DNA of 14,263 bases from Pyrinomonadaceae bacterium (GCA_013695245.1 JACDAW010000260.1:1-14263); one strand, 5' to 3'. Positions 1 through 7,387 are shown, numbered from the stretch's first letter. Numbers and translations are program-made. Notes: a model not told the origin generated them from the letters alone.

Positions 1-906
1 GGGCGCGCGACCGTGAAAGAGTTTCAAGTTGGACTTCGGGCAATGGGCGACGCGCGCCTCTGAGAGTTGAAGCAGTTCGATGTCCGCGTCATCAACCGTA
101 ATGCAATGCGCGAGTAACGGCTTTGTGCGGAGCGCGCCCGTGCGGGCAAGGTACCGAATGGTTGAGACGCCCGGCGCGTCCCACGCGATGCCGCGCTGCT
201 TCAAACTTTCGGCGAAGAGACCCGTCCCTTCGCTCATCAACGCCGCTTCGTGCGCGGACTCCGCCGCGTGCATCATCACGGGCAGACTCTCATCAAGCGC
301 ATACTCCGTCACAAGTTCGATTAGCTTGCGACTTACGGAGTACGTGGCATGAGGCGAAACGCCGACGCGCACGAGCGGCGTTTCCATCTCGCGCAAAATC
401 GAAACTCTTTCACGCAATTTGGCGAATTGTTCACTGGCATGTGTTTCATCAGGACCGAAAACCTCTTTATAAACAATGGCGCGCAGGCCTACGTCACAAA
501 CGGCTTTCATACTCGCTTGCGCCGCGTCGCTCGCGTCGCCCAAACATGTGACGCCTGCGCGCGCCGCTTCAATCGCGCCCCACGCGGCCGAAGCGTAGAG
601 ATCATCTGCCGTCATGCGCTCTGCTCTGGCGAAGGTTAGTTTGCGCAGCCACTGAAAAAAGTTTGTCTCCTCTTGTTCGAGAAAGCCGCGCATCGCCGTG
701 AGTTCAAGATGCGAGTGCGCGTTTATCAAACCGGGTACGATTGCGGCTTGACCGAAATCTTGGACGTTGTAATGCGGAAAGCGCTTCACTATTTCATCGC
801 GCACGCCAACACCGACGATGCGCGCGCCATCAACGGCAACCGCCGCGTTTTCCATCACGCTCGACGCGACCGGCAACGCCCATCGCGCACAGTAAATCGT
901 CGTCAT
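1..906 (-). CDS. Amidohydrolase-superfamily metal-dependent hydrolase, SsnA/TrzN-like (3' end cut by window)
   Basis: The gene starts at the ATG at 906 and has no stop before base 1, so 302 residues are visible and the C-terminus is missing. It resembles the cytosolic amidohydrolases that deaminate or dechlorinate small nitrogen heterocycles (chlorohydrolase, guanine/cytosine deaminase, SsnA group). Visible motifs fit the metal-binding TIM barrel: PGLINAHSHLE with H64 and H66 near residues 58-68, PHATYS with H186, MMHAAES with H213, LLAHC with H267, and AHCPKSNLKLFHG near 287-299. The last metal-binding Asp would lie beyond the edge. An N-terminal beta-sandwich part (about residues 1-55) precedes the barrel. 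An AAGG run lies upstream of the start. The MFS exporter gene ends 32 bases upstream, so the two are probably co-transcribed. The substrate cannot be read from the sequence. Confidence 0.9.
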   Translation of the reverse strand, partial: MTTIYCARWALPVASSVMENAAVAVDGARIVGVGVRDEIVKRFPHYNVQDFGQAAIVPGLINAHSHLELTAMRGFLEQEETNFFQWLRKLTFARAERMTADDLYASAAWGAIEAARAGVTCLGDASDAAQASMKAVCDVGLRAIVYKEVFGPDETHASEQFAKLRERVSILREMETPLVRVGVSPHATYSVSRKLIELVTEYALDESLPVMMHAAESAHEAALMSEGTGLFAESLKQRGIAWDAPGVSTIRYLARTGALRTKPLLAHCITVDDADIELLQLSEARVAHCPKSNLKLFHGRAP

Positions 907-938
907 TTAAACTGCCTTCGTTTTCATCAAATGAGCAT

Positions 939-2306
939 TCACGCGGGCAAGTTTTTCGCATTCGGCGCGGTTGTTTCTACCTCTGCATCGTTCCAGCGCG
1001 GCTTGAGCGCGAACCATAAAAGTCCTGAAAGCGTGATCACGATGCCACCGATTGCGGCGACGATGCGGATGCCGTAAAGGTCTGCGAATTTGCCGGAGAG
1101 AAACATCGCGCCGGTCATCATCAATGTTGTCAAAGTTTCATATGAAGCGAAGACGCGACCGCCGAAAGCGTTGTTCGTGCGGCGCATCATCAACGTCTGC
1201 TGCGCTGTCCACCAGATCGCAAAATTCATTTCGCGCACGATGAGAGTTAATCCTGCGCTCCACAAACTCGGCATTAAGCTGAATATAATAAGACAGCAAC
1301 CATCAAGCGTCAGCGAGCGCCCCAGCCCCGCGCCCATACCATCGTTTTCAATCCGGCGGTTGAAACGCTTTGCGAGCGGCGCGCCCACGATACCGCCGAC
1401 GCCCATACACACAAACAACACAGAGATGCCGAAGTCAATCGGACGCGCAACGTGCAGTCCCGACTGTTCGCCGAGTTGCGCGCCGAAGACGCTATAGAGT
1501 GCGCGCGCCGCGCCGTTGCCTAAGCCCCAACCCGCCGCAACGATAAAGATCGCAGATAATACATTATCGCGCCGAACGTATTTCAACCCACGCCAGAAAT
1601 CAGCGGCCGTTTGCCGCAACGCGCCCCGAAACGATTTTACAAATCGCCTTTGTGCTGCGGAGCGGTTGCGCTGAATTTGCGCAGCCTCATTATCAATAAC
1701 GCTGTTAGCGCTCCTATTGGTTTGCGCCCGAATGCGGCGGAGCATCTCTGCGGAGAGAAGAAAAGTTAGAGCGTTGATGATAAACACAGCGTCGCGCCCC
1801 AAACTCGTCGCCACGATTCCGCCGAGCGCCGAGCCGACGGCGATGGTTGCAGCAGTCGTTGAAGCGGACAGCGAATTTGCGGCGAGCAACTCTTGCGCTT
1901 CGGTGGCGATGTTTGGCAGCGCGGCGCGCTTCGCCGCGTTAAAAAATGCAGAGACTGAAAACAGCGACGCGCCGACCGCGTAGATCATTGAGAGCGAACT
2001 GAACCTAGCGGCCGCGAGGAAGCCGAGCGCAAGCACCGAGCGCGCGATGTCTGCGCCGATCATCACGCGCTTTCGATCTGCGCGATCAACCGTGACGCCA
2101 GCCAGCGGCCCGAAGAGAAACAGTGGCAGGTGGCGCGCAATCGCGTAGAGCGCAATCGCAAACCCTTCACGCCCTGCGCCCGCAAGTTCGATTGTGAGCG
2201 CAAGCACGGCGATGTTGTTCAGCCAGTCGCCGATCTCGGAGATGACCTGCCCGAACCACAAACGCCGGAAATCAGGATTGCCCGCGAGCAACTGCCGGTA
2301 GGTCAC
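939..2306 (-). CDS. Major facilitator superfamily transporter (MFS_3 / EntS-like exporter)
   Basis: This 455-residue polytopic inner-membrane protein opens with YRQLLAGNPDFRRLWFGQVISEIGDWLNN, a pattern typical of the EntS/MFS_3 group of exporters. The loop 2-3 MFS signature is at about residues 66-80 (GPLAGVTVDRADRKR). Hydrophobic segments recur across the protein, with a long charged cytoplasmic loop near residues 195-240 (ANSVIDNEAAQIQRNRSAAQRR), as expected between the two six-helix halves. The start is a GTG at 2306 that overlaps the transglycosylase stop as GTGA. A GGGAG sequence seven bases upstream (2314-2318) supports this start. The overlap implies translational coupling to the transglycosylase, and the amidohydrolase follows 32 bases downstream. 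The exported compound is unknown; related proteins export siderophores or drugs. Confidence 0.9.
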   Translation of the reverse strand: MTYRQLLAGNPDFRRLWFGQVISEIGDWLNNIAVLALTIELAGAGREGFAIALYAIARHLPLFLFGPLAGVTVDRADRKRVMIGADIARSVLALGFLAAARFSSLSMIYAVGASLFSVSAFFNAAKRAALPNIATEAQELLAANSLSASTTAATIAVGSALGGIVATSLGRDAVFIINALTFLLSAEMLRRIRAQTNRSANSVIDNEAAQIQRNRSAAQRRFVKSFRGALRQTAADFWRGLKYVRRDNVLSAIFIVAAGWGLGNGAARALYSVFGAQLGEQSGLHVARPIDFGISVLFVCMGVGGIVGAPLAKRFNRRIENDGMGAGLGRSLTLDGCCLIIFSLMPSLWSAGLTLIVREMNFAIWWTAQQTLMMRRTNNAFGGRVFASYETLTTLMMTGAMFLSGKFADLYGIRIVAAIGGIVITLSGLLWFALKPRWNDAEVETTAPNAKNLPA

Positions 2307-2953
2307 CGCGCGACTCCCGCACTCGATACTCTTTTAGCGTTTGTTTCATCCTTCTTGCGCGCCGTTTTTAATTCGCGGTAACGCGCAAGGATGTTTGAGA
2401 CGTAAGCGCGCGTGGTGGGGAAATCAATGCGTTCGATGAATTGAGATTCCGTGAGCGCGTCTCCTTTCGTGCGCTCCCATTCGGTGACGCGGCTCTGCCC
2501 GGCGTTGTAAGCGGCGAGCACACGGGCTTCGCGTCCCGGCACGTCGCGGTAGCTCTTAAACATTTTTTCGAGATACCAGCATCCGATCTGTATATTTCGC
2601 TCCGGGTCGCTCAACACCGCTTCCGCGTTCGCCCCCATCTGTCGCCCAAACTCGCGCATCCCCGTCTCTGCCGCCCACTCACGCCCGACCAATGGCGTCA
2701 CCTGCATCAACCCGACCTCGCCCGCATCGCCTTTCATCCAAGGACGAAAATAGGTTTCCTCATAGATCACGCTCCACACCAAGTCCGGATCGAGATCGTA
2801 AACGGCCGCCTGCCGCGCAACGAGCGCGTCGAAGCGATGAGTCCAGTAGCGATTAAAAAAGAAGAGCGCGATGGCGCAAGCGAGCAGAAAGATAAGGGGA
2901 AGGAAAACAAAACGCTTCAAAACATATACCCGGTCGAGGAGCGCTCGGCACAA
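2303..2953 (-). CDS. Membrane-anchored lytic transglycosylase, SLT domain
   Basis: The protein cleaves the MurNAc-GlcNAc bond of peptidoglycan from the periplasmic side. It has 216 residues from the outermost possible start. An N-terminal hydrophobic anchor spans about residues 14-33 and is followed by an SLT (goose-lysozyme-like) domain. The catalytic Glu is probably E66 in IYEETYF, with GEVGLMQVTP (78-87), the AYNAG motif (148-152) and FPTTRAYV (178-185) in the family order. The start is uncertain: TTG at 2953 is the first possible one, and a second TTG at 2920 would begin MKRFVFLPL and give a cleaner signal anchor; neither has a convincing ribosome binding site, and no ATG or GTG lies in the relevant part. 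Its stop overlaps the GTG of the MFS gene. It is small, like the catalytic-domain-only enzymes, with no LysM or other wall-binding domain visible. Confidence 0.88.
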   Translation of the reverse strand: MCRALLDRVYVLKRFVFLPLIFLLACAIALFFFNRYWTHRFDALVARQAAVYDLDPDLVWSVIYEETYFRPWMKGDAGEVGLMQVTPLVGREWAAETGMREFGRQMGANAEAVLSDPERNIQIGCWYLEKMFKSYRDVPGREARVLAAYNAGQSRVTEWERTKGDALTESQFIERIDFPTTRAYVSNILARYRELKTARKKDETNAKRVSSAGVAR

Positions 2954-2999
2954 ACTAAAAAGCTAAATGTTACTGATTAATTATTGCTGCGGACAGCTT

Positions 3000-3788
3000 T
3001 TAATTGTTTCGCTTCAAACCACTCCATGAAGAAGCCAACGAAAAAGAGCTGTCAACGCCTTCGTAGCGTGAAATCAGAGCGTGCGTGTCGAGCACGTGAC
3101 CTTGCAGCCAGACTTCGGCGGCAAGCGTCACGCCGACGGCGAGTTTTCCGCCGCGCAGAGAGCGGCGATTGATAAGCACTTCGAGTTTTAAGCGGTCGAG
3201 ATCAAGATAAACCCAGTAAAGCTCCGTGCCCGAAAGCGGATTGCACAAAGGCTTGAAGGAAAGCACGCGACCGCACAAACTCCAATCGTTTTCGTGCGCT
3301 GCGTGCGCCGGTGTAATCTCGTCGAGCGGCTTCCACAAAGTGTTTTCGCGGCGTGCACAGACGCGCGCGCGATACGCCAGACCACACAGCCCGACGCTTA
3401 ATTCCGACTGGTGAAAGCCAGACGCCCCGACCTCCGTCAGATTCTGCAACTCGAAGAGAACCTCCATGTCGCTTCCCGCGCAGTAGCCATGAACAATCGC
3501 CTCGCCTTCTTCGTCATACTCCGTCAACGCCCACGGGCTAATGCGCTGCGCGTAACGAGCGCGATAACCGGGGCGACAGTCGGCGTAAAAAACTTCGCCC
3601 GTCCCTGATTCGTAAAGCACCGTCCAGACTTCGAGTCCGTCGCCTAGTTTCCAGCAACGCCCGTGCAGCACTGCGCCGCGACGATGCAAGCGCGTCGGTT
3701 CGCCTTGCTTACCGGCGCGCTCCGCGAGGTGATTGAAATCCTTTTCGCTTGGCACTTCCAAGCCAATGGCACCGAAAGTTGTATCCAT
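3000..3788 (-). CDS. Hypothetical protein, 262 residues
   Basis: I do not recognise this protein. It starts at the ATG at 3788 and ends in TAA at 3000-3002. There is no signal peptide or membrane segment, and the composition is that of a soluble cytoplasmic protein: rich in Trp, Tyr, Cys and acidic residues, with alternating hydrophobic stretches (WKLGDGLEVWTVLYESGTGEVFYADCRPGY; ELYWVYLDLDRLKLEVLINRR) that suggest a mostly beta fold. A possible promoter element, TATACT, lies about 35 bases upstream of the start on the minus strand, just after a weak hairpin ending the preceding gene. The lytic transglycosylase starts 46 bases downstream, so transcription could continue into it. Consistent codon use and length support a real gene; no function is proposed. 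Confidence 0.75.
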   Translation of the reverse strand: MDTTFGAIGLEVPSEKDFNHLAERAGKQGEPTRLHRRGAVLHGRCWKLGDGLEVWTVLYESGTGEVFYADCRPGYRARYAQRISPWALTEYDEEGEAIVHGYCAGSDMEVLFELQNLTEVGASGFHQSELSVGLCGLAYRARVCARRENTLWKPLDEITPAHAAHENDWSLCGRVLSFKPLCNPLSGTELYWVYLDLDRLKLEVLINRRSLRGGKLAVGVTLAAEVWLQGHVLDTHALISRYEGVDSSFSLASSWSGLKRNN

Positions 3789-3829
3789 AAACTTTTGCGA
3801 AGCTGTTAATGACTATCCGACTTTAGTAT

Positions 3830-3856
3830 AAAAAGAATTACCAATTAGCGAATTGG
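3830..3856 (-). terminator. Weak hairpin plus T-rich tail after the 75-residue gene
   Basis: On the minus strand the stop of the small gene is followed by a perfect six-base stem with a four-base loop (3841-3856, CCAATT/AATTGG) and then a T-rich run containing TTTTT (3830-3834). The stem is AT-rich, so termination would be inefficient. It separates the possible toxin-antitoxin pair from the hypothetical gene at 3788. Confidence 0.35.
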
Positions 3857-3859
3857 AGA

Positions 3860-4087
3860 TCATCTTATCGCGCGTTTTCTTCCCTTAATCTTTGTCAAGC
3901 TTTCGCTTTCGCCGGTTTGCGGCGCGCGACTTTTGTAGCCGCGAATATTGCGCTCCGGGCCATACGCCGGACGTTGATTTGAGCGCACCATCTCGGCGAA
4001 CAGATCGACATCGTAATCCGCCTCGCGCGACATCTCTTCGCGTATCTCATGAAGCACTTCTAAAAATTTAGGTTTGCGATACATCAT
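3860..4087 (-). CDS. Small charged protein, possible antitoxin partner of the PIN protein
   Basis: This is a 75-residue soluble protein beginning MMYRKPKFLEVLHEIREEMSREADYDVDLFAEMVR. The N-terminal half is predicted helical and amphipathic, with heavy Glu/Arg content; the C-terminal half is basic and probably disordered (ending KIKGRKRAIR). It resembles small conserved proteins that I recall from cyanobacteria and related genomes next to PIN genes, but I cannot confirm this here. It lies 126 bases after the PIN gene on the same strand, an unusual toxin-first order if it is an antitoxin. It has its own candidate promoter 22 to 50 bases upstream (4110-4138). No DNA-binding motif (AbrB, RHH or HTH) is obvious. 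Either of two adjacent ATG codons (4087 or 4084) could be the start. Confidence 0.7.
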   Translation of the reverse strand: MMYRKPKFLEVLHEIREEMSREADYDVDLFAEMVRSNQRPAYGPERNIRGYKSRAPQTGESESLTKIKGRKRAIR

Positions 4088-4109
4088 TGATTCTTAATTT
4101 ATATTTGCG

Positions 4110-4138
4110 ATTTTAGATTTTAAGAATGAAATGATCAA
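4110..4138 (-). promoter_or_regulatory. Candidate sigma-70 promoter of the 75-residue gene, with overlapping direct repeats
   Basis: On the minus strand, TTGATC (4133-4138) and TAAAAT (4110-4115) are separated by exactly 17 bases. They match the -35 box at 4 of 6 and the -10 box at 5 of 6 positions. Transcription would begin about 15 bases before the ATG at 4087. A tandem eight-base direct repeat on the plus strand, AAATGATC/AAATGATT (4129-4144), overlaps the -35 box and could serve as an operator. The whole spacer is strongly AT-rich, which raises the chance of a coincidental match. Confidence 0.4.
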
Positions 4139-4228
4139 ATGATTTGAAGTTACAAAATTGGAAATTTTAAACTATGAATACTTATTATGAGATTAGAGAG
4201 TTCAAATCAAAAATTAAAAATCTAAAAT
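4110..4228. repeat. Perfect 12-base inverted repeat flanking the AT-rich spacer
   Basis: ATTTTAGATTTT at 4110-4121 and its exact reverse complement AAAATCTAAAAT at 4217-4228 bracket the spacer between the PIN gene and the small gene. The right arm lies inside the last codons of the PIN gene; the left arm includes the candidate -10 box of the small gene. The arms are about 95 bases apart and are low in complexity, so a chance origin is possible. Confidence 0.5.
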
Positions 4229-4705
4229 GTTTTGCGCCTTCTCCGTCGCCTCCGAAACCAAGAACTCCGGCGTGACGATCATTGGCACGAAGAATCCAGC
4301 GGTTGTGTTAAAGAGGCGAATGCGCGCTTGCCGTCGCACGTTTGCCAGATGCCCGAAGTTCCACGTCACGAGGTAATCTATTTTATGAATTGAAGCAATC
4401 GCCGTGTGCAGCGCGTCGGCGATGTACTTGCGATGAAAGATGCCGCGCGCGATGTAGCCTTCCGCAAGGATCGCGGCTTCATCGGCGAGTTCAACTCCTT
4501 CGAGCTTTTCAACGAGCTTTAAATATCCGGTGCGATGCGGTTCGGATACGCGCTCCAGTTCACGCACAACGAGCGGCGAGATGACGGCGCGGTATTCCGC
4601 CATCTCGTGCTCCCACCAGCGAATCGTTAAGTCTCGACGAAACGGCTCGCCGTTATCGAGATACGCGCCGATCACAGAGGTTTCAAGATAAATGCTCTGC
4701 TTCAT
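4214..4705 (-). CDS. PIN-domain protein, VapC-like ribonuclease toxin candidate
   Basis: This 163-residue protein has the features of the PIN nuclease fold. It opens with IYLETSVIGAYLD, where E8 takes the place of the usual first Asp, as in the LETS subgroup. Further candidate metal-binding residues are E50 in VVRELERV and D97 in IADALHTAIAS. The conserved segment IDYLVTWNFGHLAN (109-122) has N116 where many relatives have Asp or Asn, and the C-terminal VTPEFLV matches the subgroup. VapC proteins cut tRNA or rRNA; that is family knowledge, not seen here. Its ATG overlaps the stop of the retropepsin gene as ATGA (4702-4705), implying translational coupling. The usual antitoxin just upstream is absent; the only small neighbour is the 75-residue gene downstream. 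Confidence 0.85.
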   Translation of the reverse strand: MKQSIYLETSVIGAYLDNGEPFRRDLTIRWWEHEMAEYRAVISPLVVRELERVSEPHRTGYLKLVEKLEGVELADEAAILAEGYIARGIFHRKYIADALHTAIASIHKIDYLVTWNFGHLANVRRQARIRLFNTTAGFFVPMIVTPEFLVSEATEKAQNILDF

Positions 4706-6321
4706 TTGTCGAGCGCCGCCTCTTCTGTGGAATTACGTGTGACGACGAGCGGTTCGAGACGCACGACCATGCGCGCGAAATCGAAGGTGACGCGGAAGTG
4801 CCGCAGAACGTTGCCGCCGATGATCCCGGTCTGCTCAAACCCCGATGTCTCGTTAATAGAATTCATATCGAGCACAACGGCGGGCACGTTCTGCCGCGTG
4901 TGCGCGCCGAGCAACAGGCGCGGCAATAAAAGCACCGGCACGTTCTCCGTAATACCGGCCGCGCCGAACACGCGCATCCGCGAAGCTAGCGCAAAGCGAT
5001 TCATCTCCTCGCGCGTTGCAAGTTGTTCGGAGACGACCGAGATGCTTGCGCCGGTGTCAATAATAAAGTTAAGCGTTTTATCAATGCCGTCGAGCCGAAT
5101 CTCGCCGCTCCAGAAACCGCTCGGTGTGTTGCGCACCGGAATTTCAATCGCATCGGCGTTAACACTCGTCTCACCTGCCGCATCGTCAGGAATGGCGCGT
5201 CGTTCGCCGCCACGCACAAAACTTATAAGCTTCTTTCCGTAATCAATCTCGGTGAGATATTTCGACATGACGGAAAGACCGATGTAGCCGTCGGTCTTTT
5301 GGTCGCCATAGAATTGCCGAATATAGACGGGCACGTTTTCTATCGCTGCGCCTCCGAGTTGAAGCGAAGGCAAGAAACCATAGACGATTTCAAACCTCCC
5401 GCCGCCGCCGATAGCGCGCGCCGCGCCGCCTCGCGCTGCCGGGCGCAAACCGATGCGCTTCGCCGCTTCATCCGAAACCACGCACATTCCCGATCCCGTG
5501 TCCACCACAAACCGCAAAACTTCTTTTGAATTGCCGATCCGCACCTGCATCACCGGGCGGTTATTTACCATCTCGAACGGCACGACAGCGCTCGTCTCAC
5601 CGGACGGACGATAGAGTTTACCCTGCGCGCCGAGGAAGCGGAGAAAACTGATTAAACCTTGTATGCGCGCGCGGCGGTCGGTGTCTGTAATCGGTGCGAT
5701 GCGCAAGAAACGTTCGTATGAATCGGCGGCTTCGCGGTAGCGCTCCGAGCGCGCCGCCGCTTGCGCGAGGTTGAAAGAGTAATCAGGCTCATTCGGATCA
5801 AGAAACACTGCGCGACGCAAACCGCTAACGCTTTCATCAAGGCGGTTCTCATAAAAACTTATCATTGACAAACCGGCGACCGCCAATGCTTCGTTTTGAT
5901 CGAGCGCGAGCGCCGCGTGAAATTCATTCGTTGATTCTTGGAAGTTGCCGGTGGCAAGCATGGCCGAACCGAGCAGCGCATGGGCGCGTGCCGAGTTCGG
6001 AGCGATGGCGAGCACGCGCGCCGCTTGATCGAAAGCGTCTTGCAACAATCTCAATTTAAGAAGAGCGAAACTTAATCGCAGCCGTGATTCGTTATCCTTC
6101 GGATTTTTGATCAGCACTTCCCGGAGGAGACGCGCGGCCGTCTCGAAGTCGCCGTTGCGTAAAACGCGTTCAGCCTCGCTGCGCTTCTTTCTGTCGTCAA
6201 ACGCTTTTATCGGTTGAGCGCTTGCGGCGCAGAGCGCAAGACAAATGCAAAGGATGATGGCGCTACGGCGACCGCCACACGCAACGCGACGCGGCACTTG
6301 ACCCAAATTAGGAGATAGCAT
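4702..6321 (-). CDS. Secreted TPR protein with two tandem retropepsin-like aspartic protease domains
   Basis: Numbering from the ATG at 6321 gives 539 residues. A signal peptide is visible at about residues 18-36 (RRSAIILCICLALCAASAQP), so the protein is probably periplasmic. TPR-like helical repeats occupy about 45-235. Two retropepsin-type units follow: the first has FVVDTGSG (D274-T275-G276) and the closing DGYIGL (345-350); the second has FIIDTGAS (D422-T423-G424) and the closing TGIIGGNVL (498-506). Each half therefore has both hallmark motifs, and the two could pair within one chain to give an active site with two Asp residues. The start at 6321 is chosen because GGAAG lies six bases upstream and the signal peptide follows. 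A GTG at 6417 would add 32 residues of non-signal sequence. Its stop overlaps the PIN gene start. A weak promoter candidate (TTGAAA at 6433-6438, 18-base spacer, TTACAA at 6409-6414) lies upstream. Confidence 0.88.
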   Translation of the reverse strand: MLSPNLGQVPRRVACGGRRSAIILCICLALCAASAQPIKAFDDRKKRSEAERVLRNGDFETAARLLREVLIKNPKDNESRLRLSFALLKLRLLQDAFDQAARVLAIAPNSARAHALLGSAMLATGNFQESTNEFHAALALDQNEALAVAGLSMISFYENRLDESVSGLRRAVFLDPNEPDYSFNLAQAAARSERYREAADSYERFLRIAPITDTDRRARIQGLISFLRFLGAQGKLYRPSGETSAVVPFEMVNNRPVMQVRIGNSKEVLRFVVDTGSGMCVVSDEAAKRIGLRPAARGGAARAIGGGGRFEIVYGFLPSLQLGGAAIENVPVYIRQFYGDQKTDGYIGLSVMSKYLTEIDYGKKLISFVRGGERRAIPDDAAGETSVNADAIEIPVRNTPSGFWSGEIRLDGIDKTLNFIIDTGASISVVSEQLATREEMNRFALASRMRVFGAAGITENVPVLLLPRLLLGAHTRQNVPAVVLDMNSINETSGFEQTGIIGGNVLRHFRVTFDFARMVVRLEPLVVTRNSTEEAALDK

Positions 6322-6466
6322 AAGCAACTTCCAATAACACAGAATACTTAGGCGCGCAGCCGAGAGAGAGAATGAGCACCTGAAACGAGTGCGTCTGTGC
6401 TCTTTTATTTGTAACACATCTCATCTTTTAACTTTCAATGATGCGAATCTTTCGTCAACTCATTTC

Positions 6467-7129
6467 TCATTTCAAAATCTCGCCCGTCTTCATTGACCAG
6501 AGTATCAGATCAAGCTCGTCAAAATCTATGTCTATTCGGGCGGCGAAGCGTCTCAACTTTTCTTCGACGGCGAGGTAGCGACGACGCGTGGTGGGCGCGG
6601 CGGGAGAATCAATCACTTCGAGTTCGTGAAGGCTGCGCAAGATATGCTTGTCGAGGATCGCGTAACCACGAAAACCGATGTTGCGAAGATAGTGGCTTGC
6701 TTCTTTGTAGCCTAAGCCTTTGATGCGGCGTTCGCGCGCCAGCCAATCGCGCCGCTCAATCGGATCAGTATAACTCTCTAAGCGCTCGCGCAGCCGCATT
6801 CCGCAATCATCATTAAGGTAATCGCGTGTGACGACGATGTAGCCGGAGCGCGCACGCGGATAGCGATGCTTTTTTTGCAACGCGCTACATAGTTCTTCGT
6901 GCGTTCCGTGCTGAAGCAAATTCTTCACGGCATCAACCGAGCGCAAGCCCATGCGCGCCGAAGCCCCGGCCGTAAAGATGCAGAAAACCAATTCCTGAAA
7001 AAGCTGTTCGTCCGAGCCGCTCCGCCACACGTCGGCAAACTCCGCCAGCCGCGTTTCGATTTCGTTTTTGCGCGTGCGGTGCGTTGCGCGAATGTTTTTA
7101 ATCGTTATTGTCTGAATTTCTCGTCGCAT
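6467..7129 (-). CDS. 8-oxoguanine DNA glycosylase/AP lyase, Ogg2 family
   Basis: This base-excision repair enzyme removes 8-oxoguanine and nicks the abasic site. It has 220 residues, close to the roughly 207 of the Methanocaldococcus jannaschii enzyme. The HhH-GPD signature is clear: KGLGYKEASHYLRNIGF (137-153) contains the catalytic lysine K142, and AILDKHI contains the catalytic aspartate D160, exactly 18 residues later as in characterised Ogg2 enzymes. The N-terminal ELVFCIFTAGASARMG (46-61) is also typical. The protein ends in MKTGEILK, keeping the C-terminal lysine that Ogg2 uses in substrate recognition. The start is the ATG at 7129; there is no clear ribosome binding site. The family is best known from archaea and thermophiles and is scattered in bacteria. 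The TPR-retropepsin gene starts 145 bases downstream, so it is probably a separate transcript. Confidence 0.92.
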   Translation of the reverse strand: MRREIQTITIKNIRATHRTRKNEIETRLAEFADVWRSGSDEQLFQELVFCIFTAGASARMGLRSVDAVKNLLQHGTHEELCSALQKKHRYPRARSGYIVVTRDYLNDDCGMRLRERLESYTDPIERRDWLARERRIKGLGYKEASHYLRNIGFRGYAILDKHILRSLHELEVIDSPAAPTTRRRYLAVEEKLRRFAARIDIDFDELDLILWSMKTGEILK

Positions 7130-7387
7130 TGATCATTTATAATTTAACGTTGAAAATTTTATGGACACATTTGCAACCTTGTCAATCACGTCGGCAAACA
7201 GTATCAGCGCATTCCGCTGATAAAGTTTTTGCGATACATCTCGCAGTGAGTTAATGGCATCGAAATGTTCGCGTGCGGAAGCCTTCTGGAGGCTTCCATT
7301 TACGCTGAAATTCTGGGTTAAAACGGCTGAAAAAGCCTTTGTGATAAGATGCAAAAGGGTTCGAGGAATTTACGGAGAAACAATTTA
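7130..7387. other. Divergent intergenic region between ogg2 and dacB-like genes
   Basis: The two divergent genes must have their promoters here, but no clear -35/-10 pair could be identified on either strand. It holds a perfect eight-base-stem hairpin with a five-base loop (7277-7297, GGAAGCCT/AGGCTTCC) and a small GGCT/AGCC hairpin (7325-7337). A 73-residue reading frame on the minus strand (7354-7133) fills most of it and stops three bases before the Ogg2 start. That frame begins with TTG, lacks a ribosome binding site, shows little GC bias at third codon positions compared with neighbours, and is not recognised; it is not called as a gene. Confidence 0.5.
7277..7297. repeat. Perfect hairpin, 8-base stem and 5-base loop
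   Basis: GGAAGCCT (7277-7284) and AGGCTTCC (7290-7297) pair exactly around TCTGG. It lies upstream of the dacB-like gene, and no T-run follows on the plus strand, so it is not a standard terminator. It could be an RNA leader structure or a dispersed palindrome. Confidence 0.6.

Noticed and set aside
123..639. Plus-strand frames over the first 640 bases.
   Set aside because: The minus strand here encodes an unmistakable amidohydrolase with its metal-binding histidines, so these frames are shadows.
4706..5529. Two long plus-strand frames (about 170 codons each) opposite the retropepsin gene.
   Set aside because: They lie antisense to conserved DTG-containing protease domains and show no family features.
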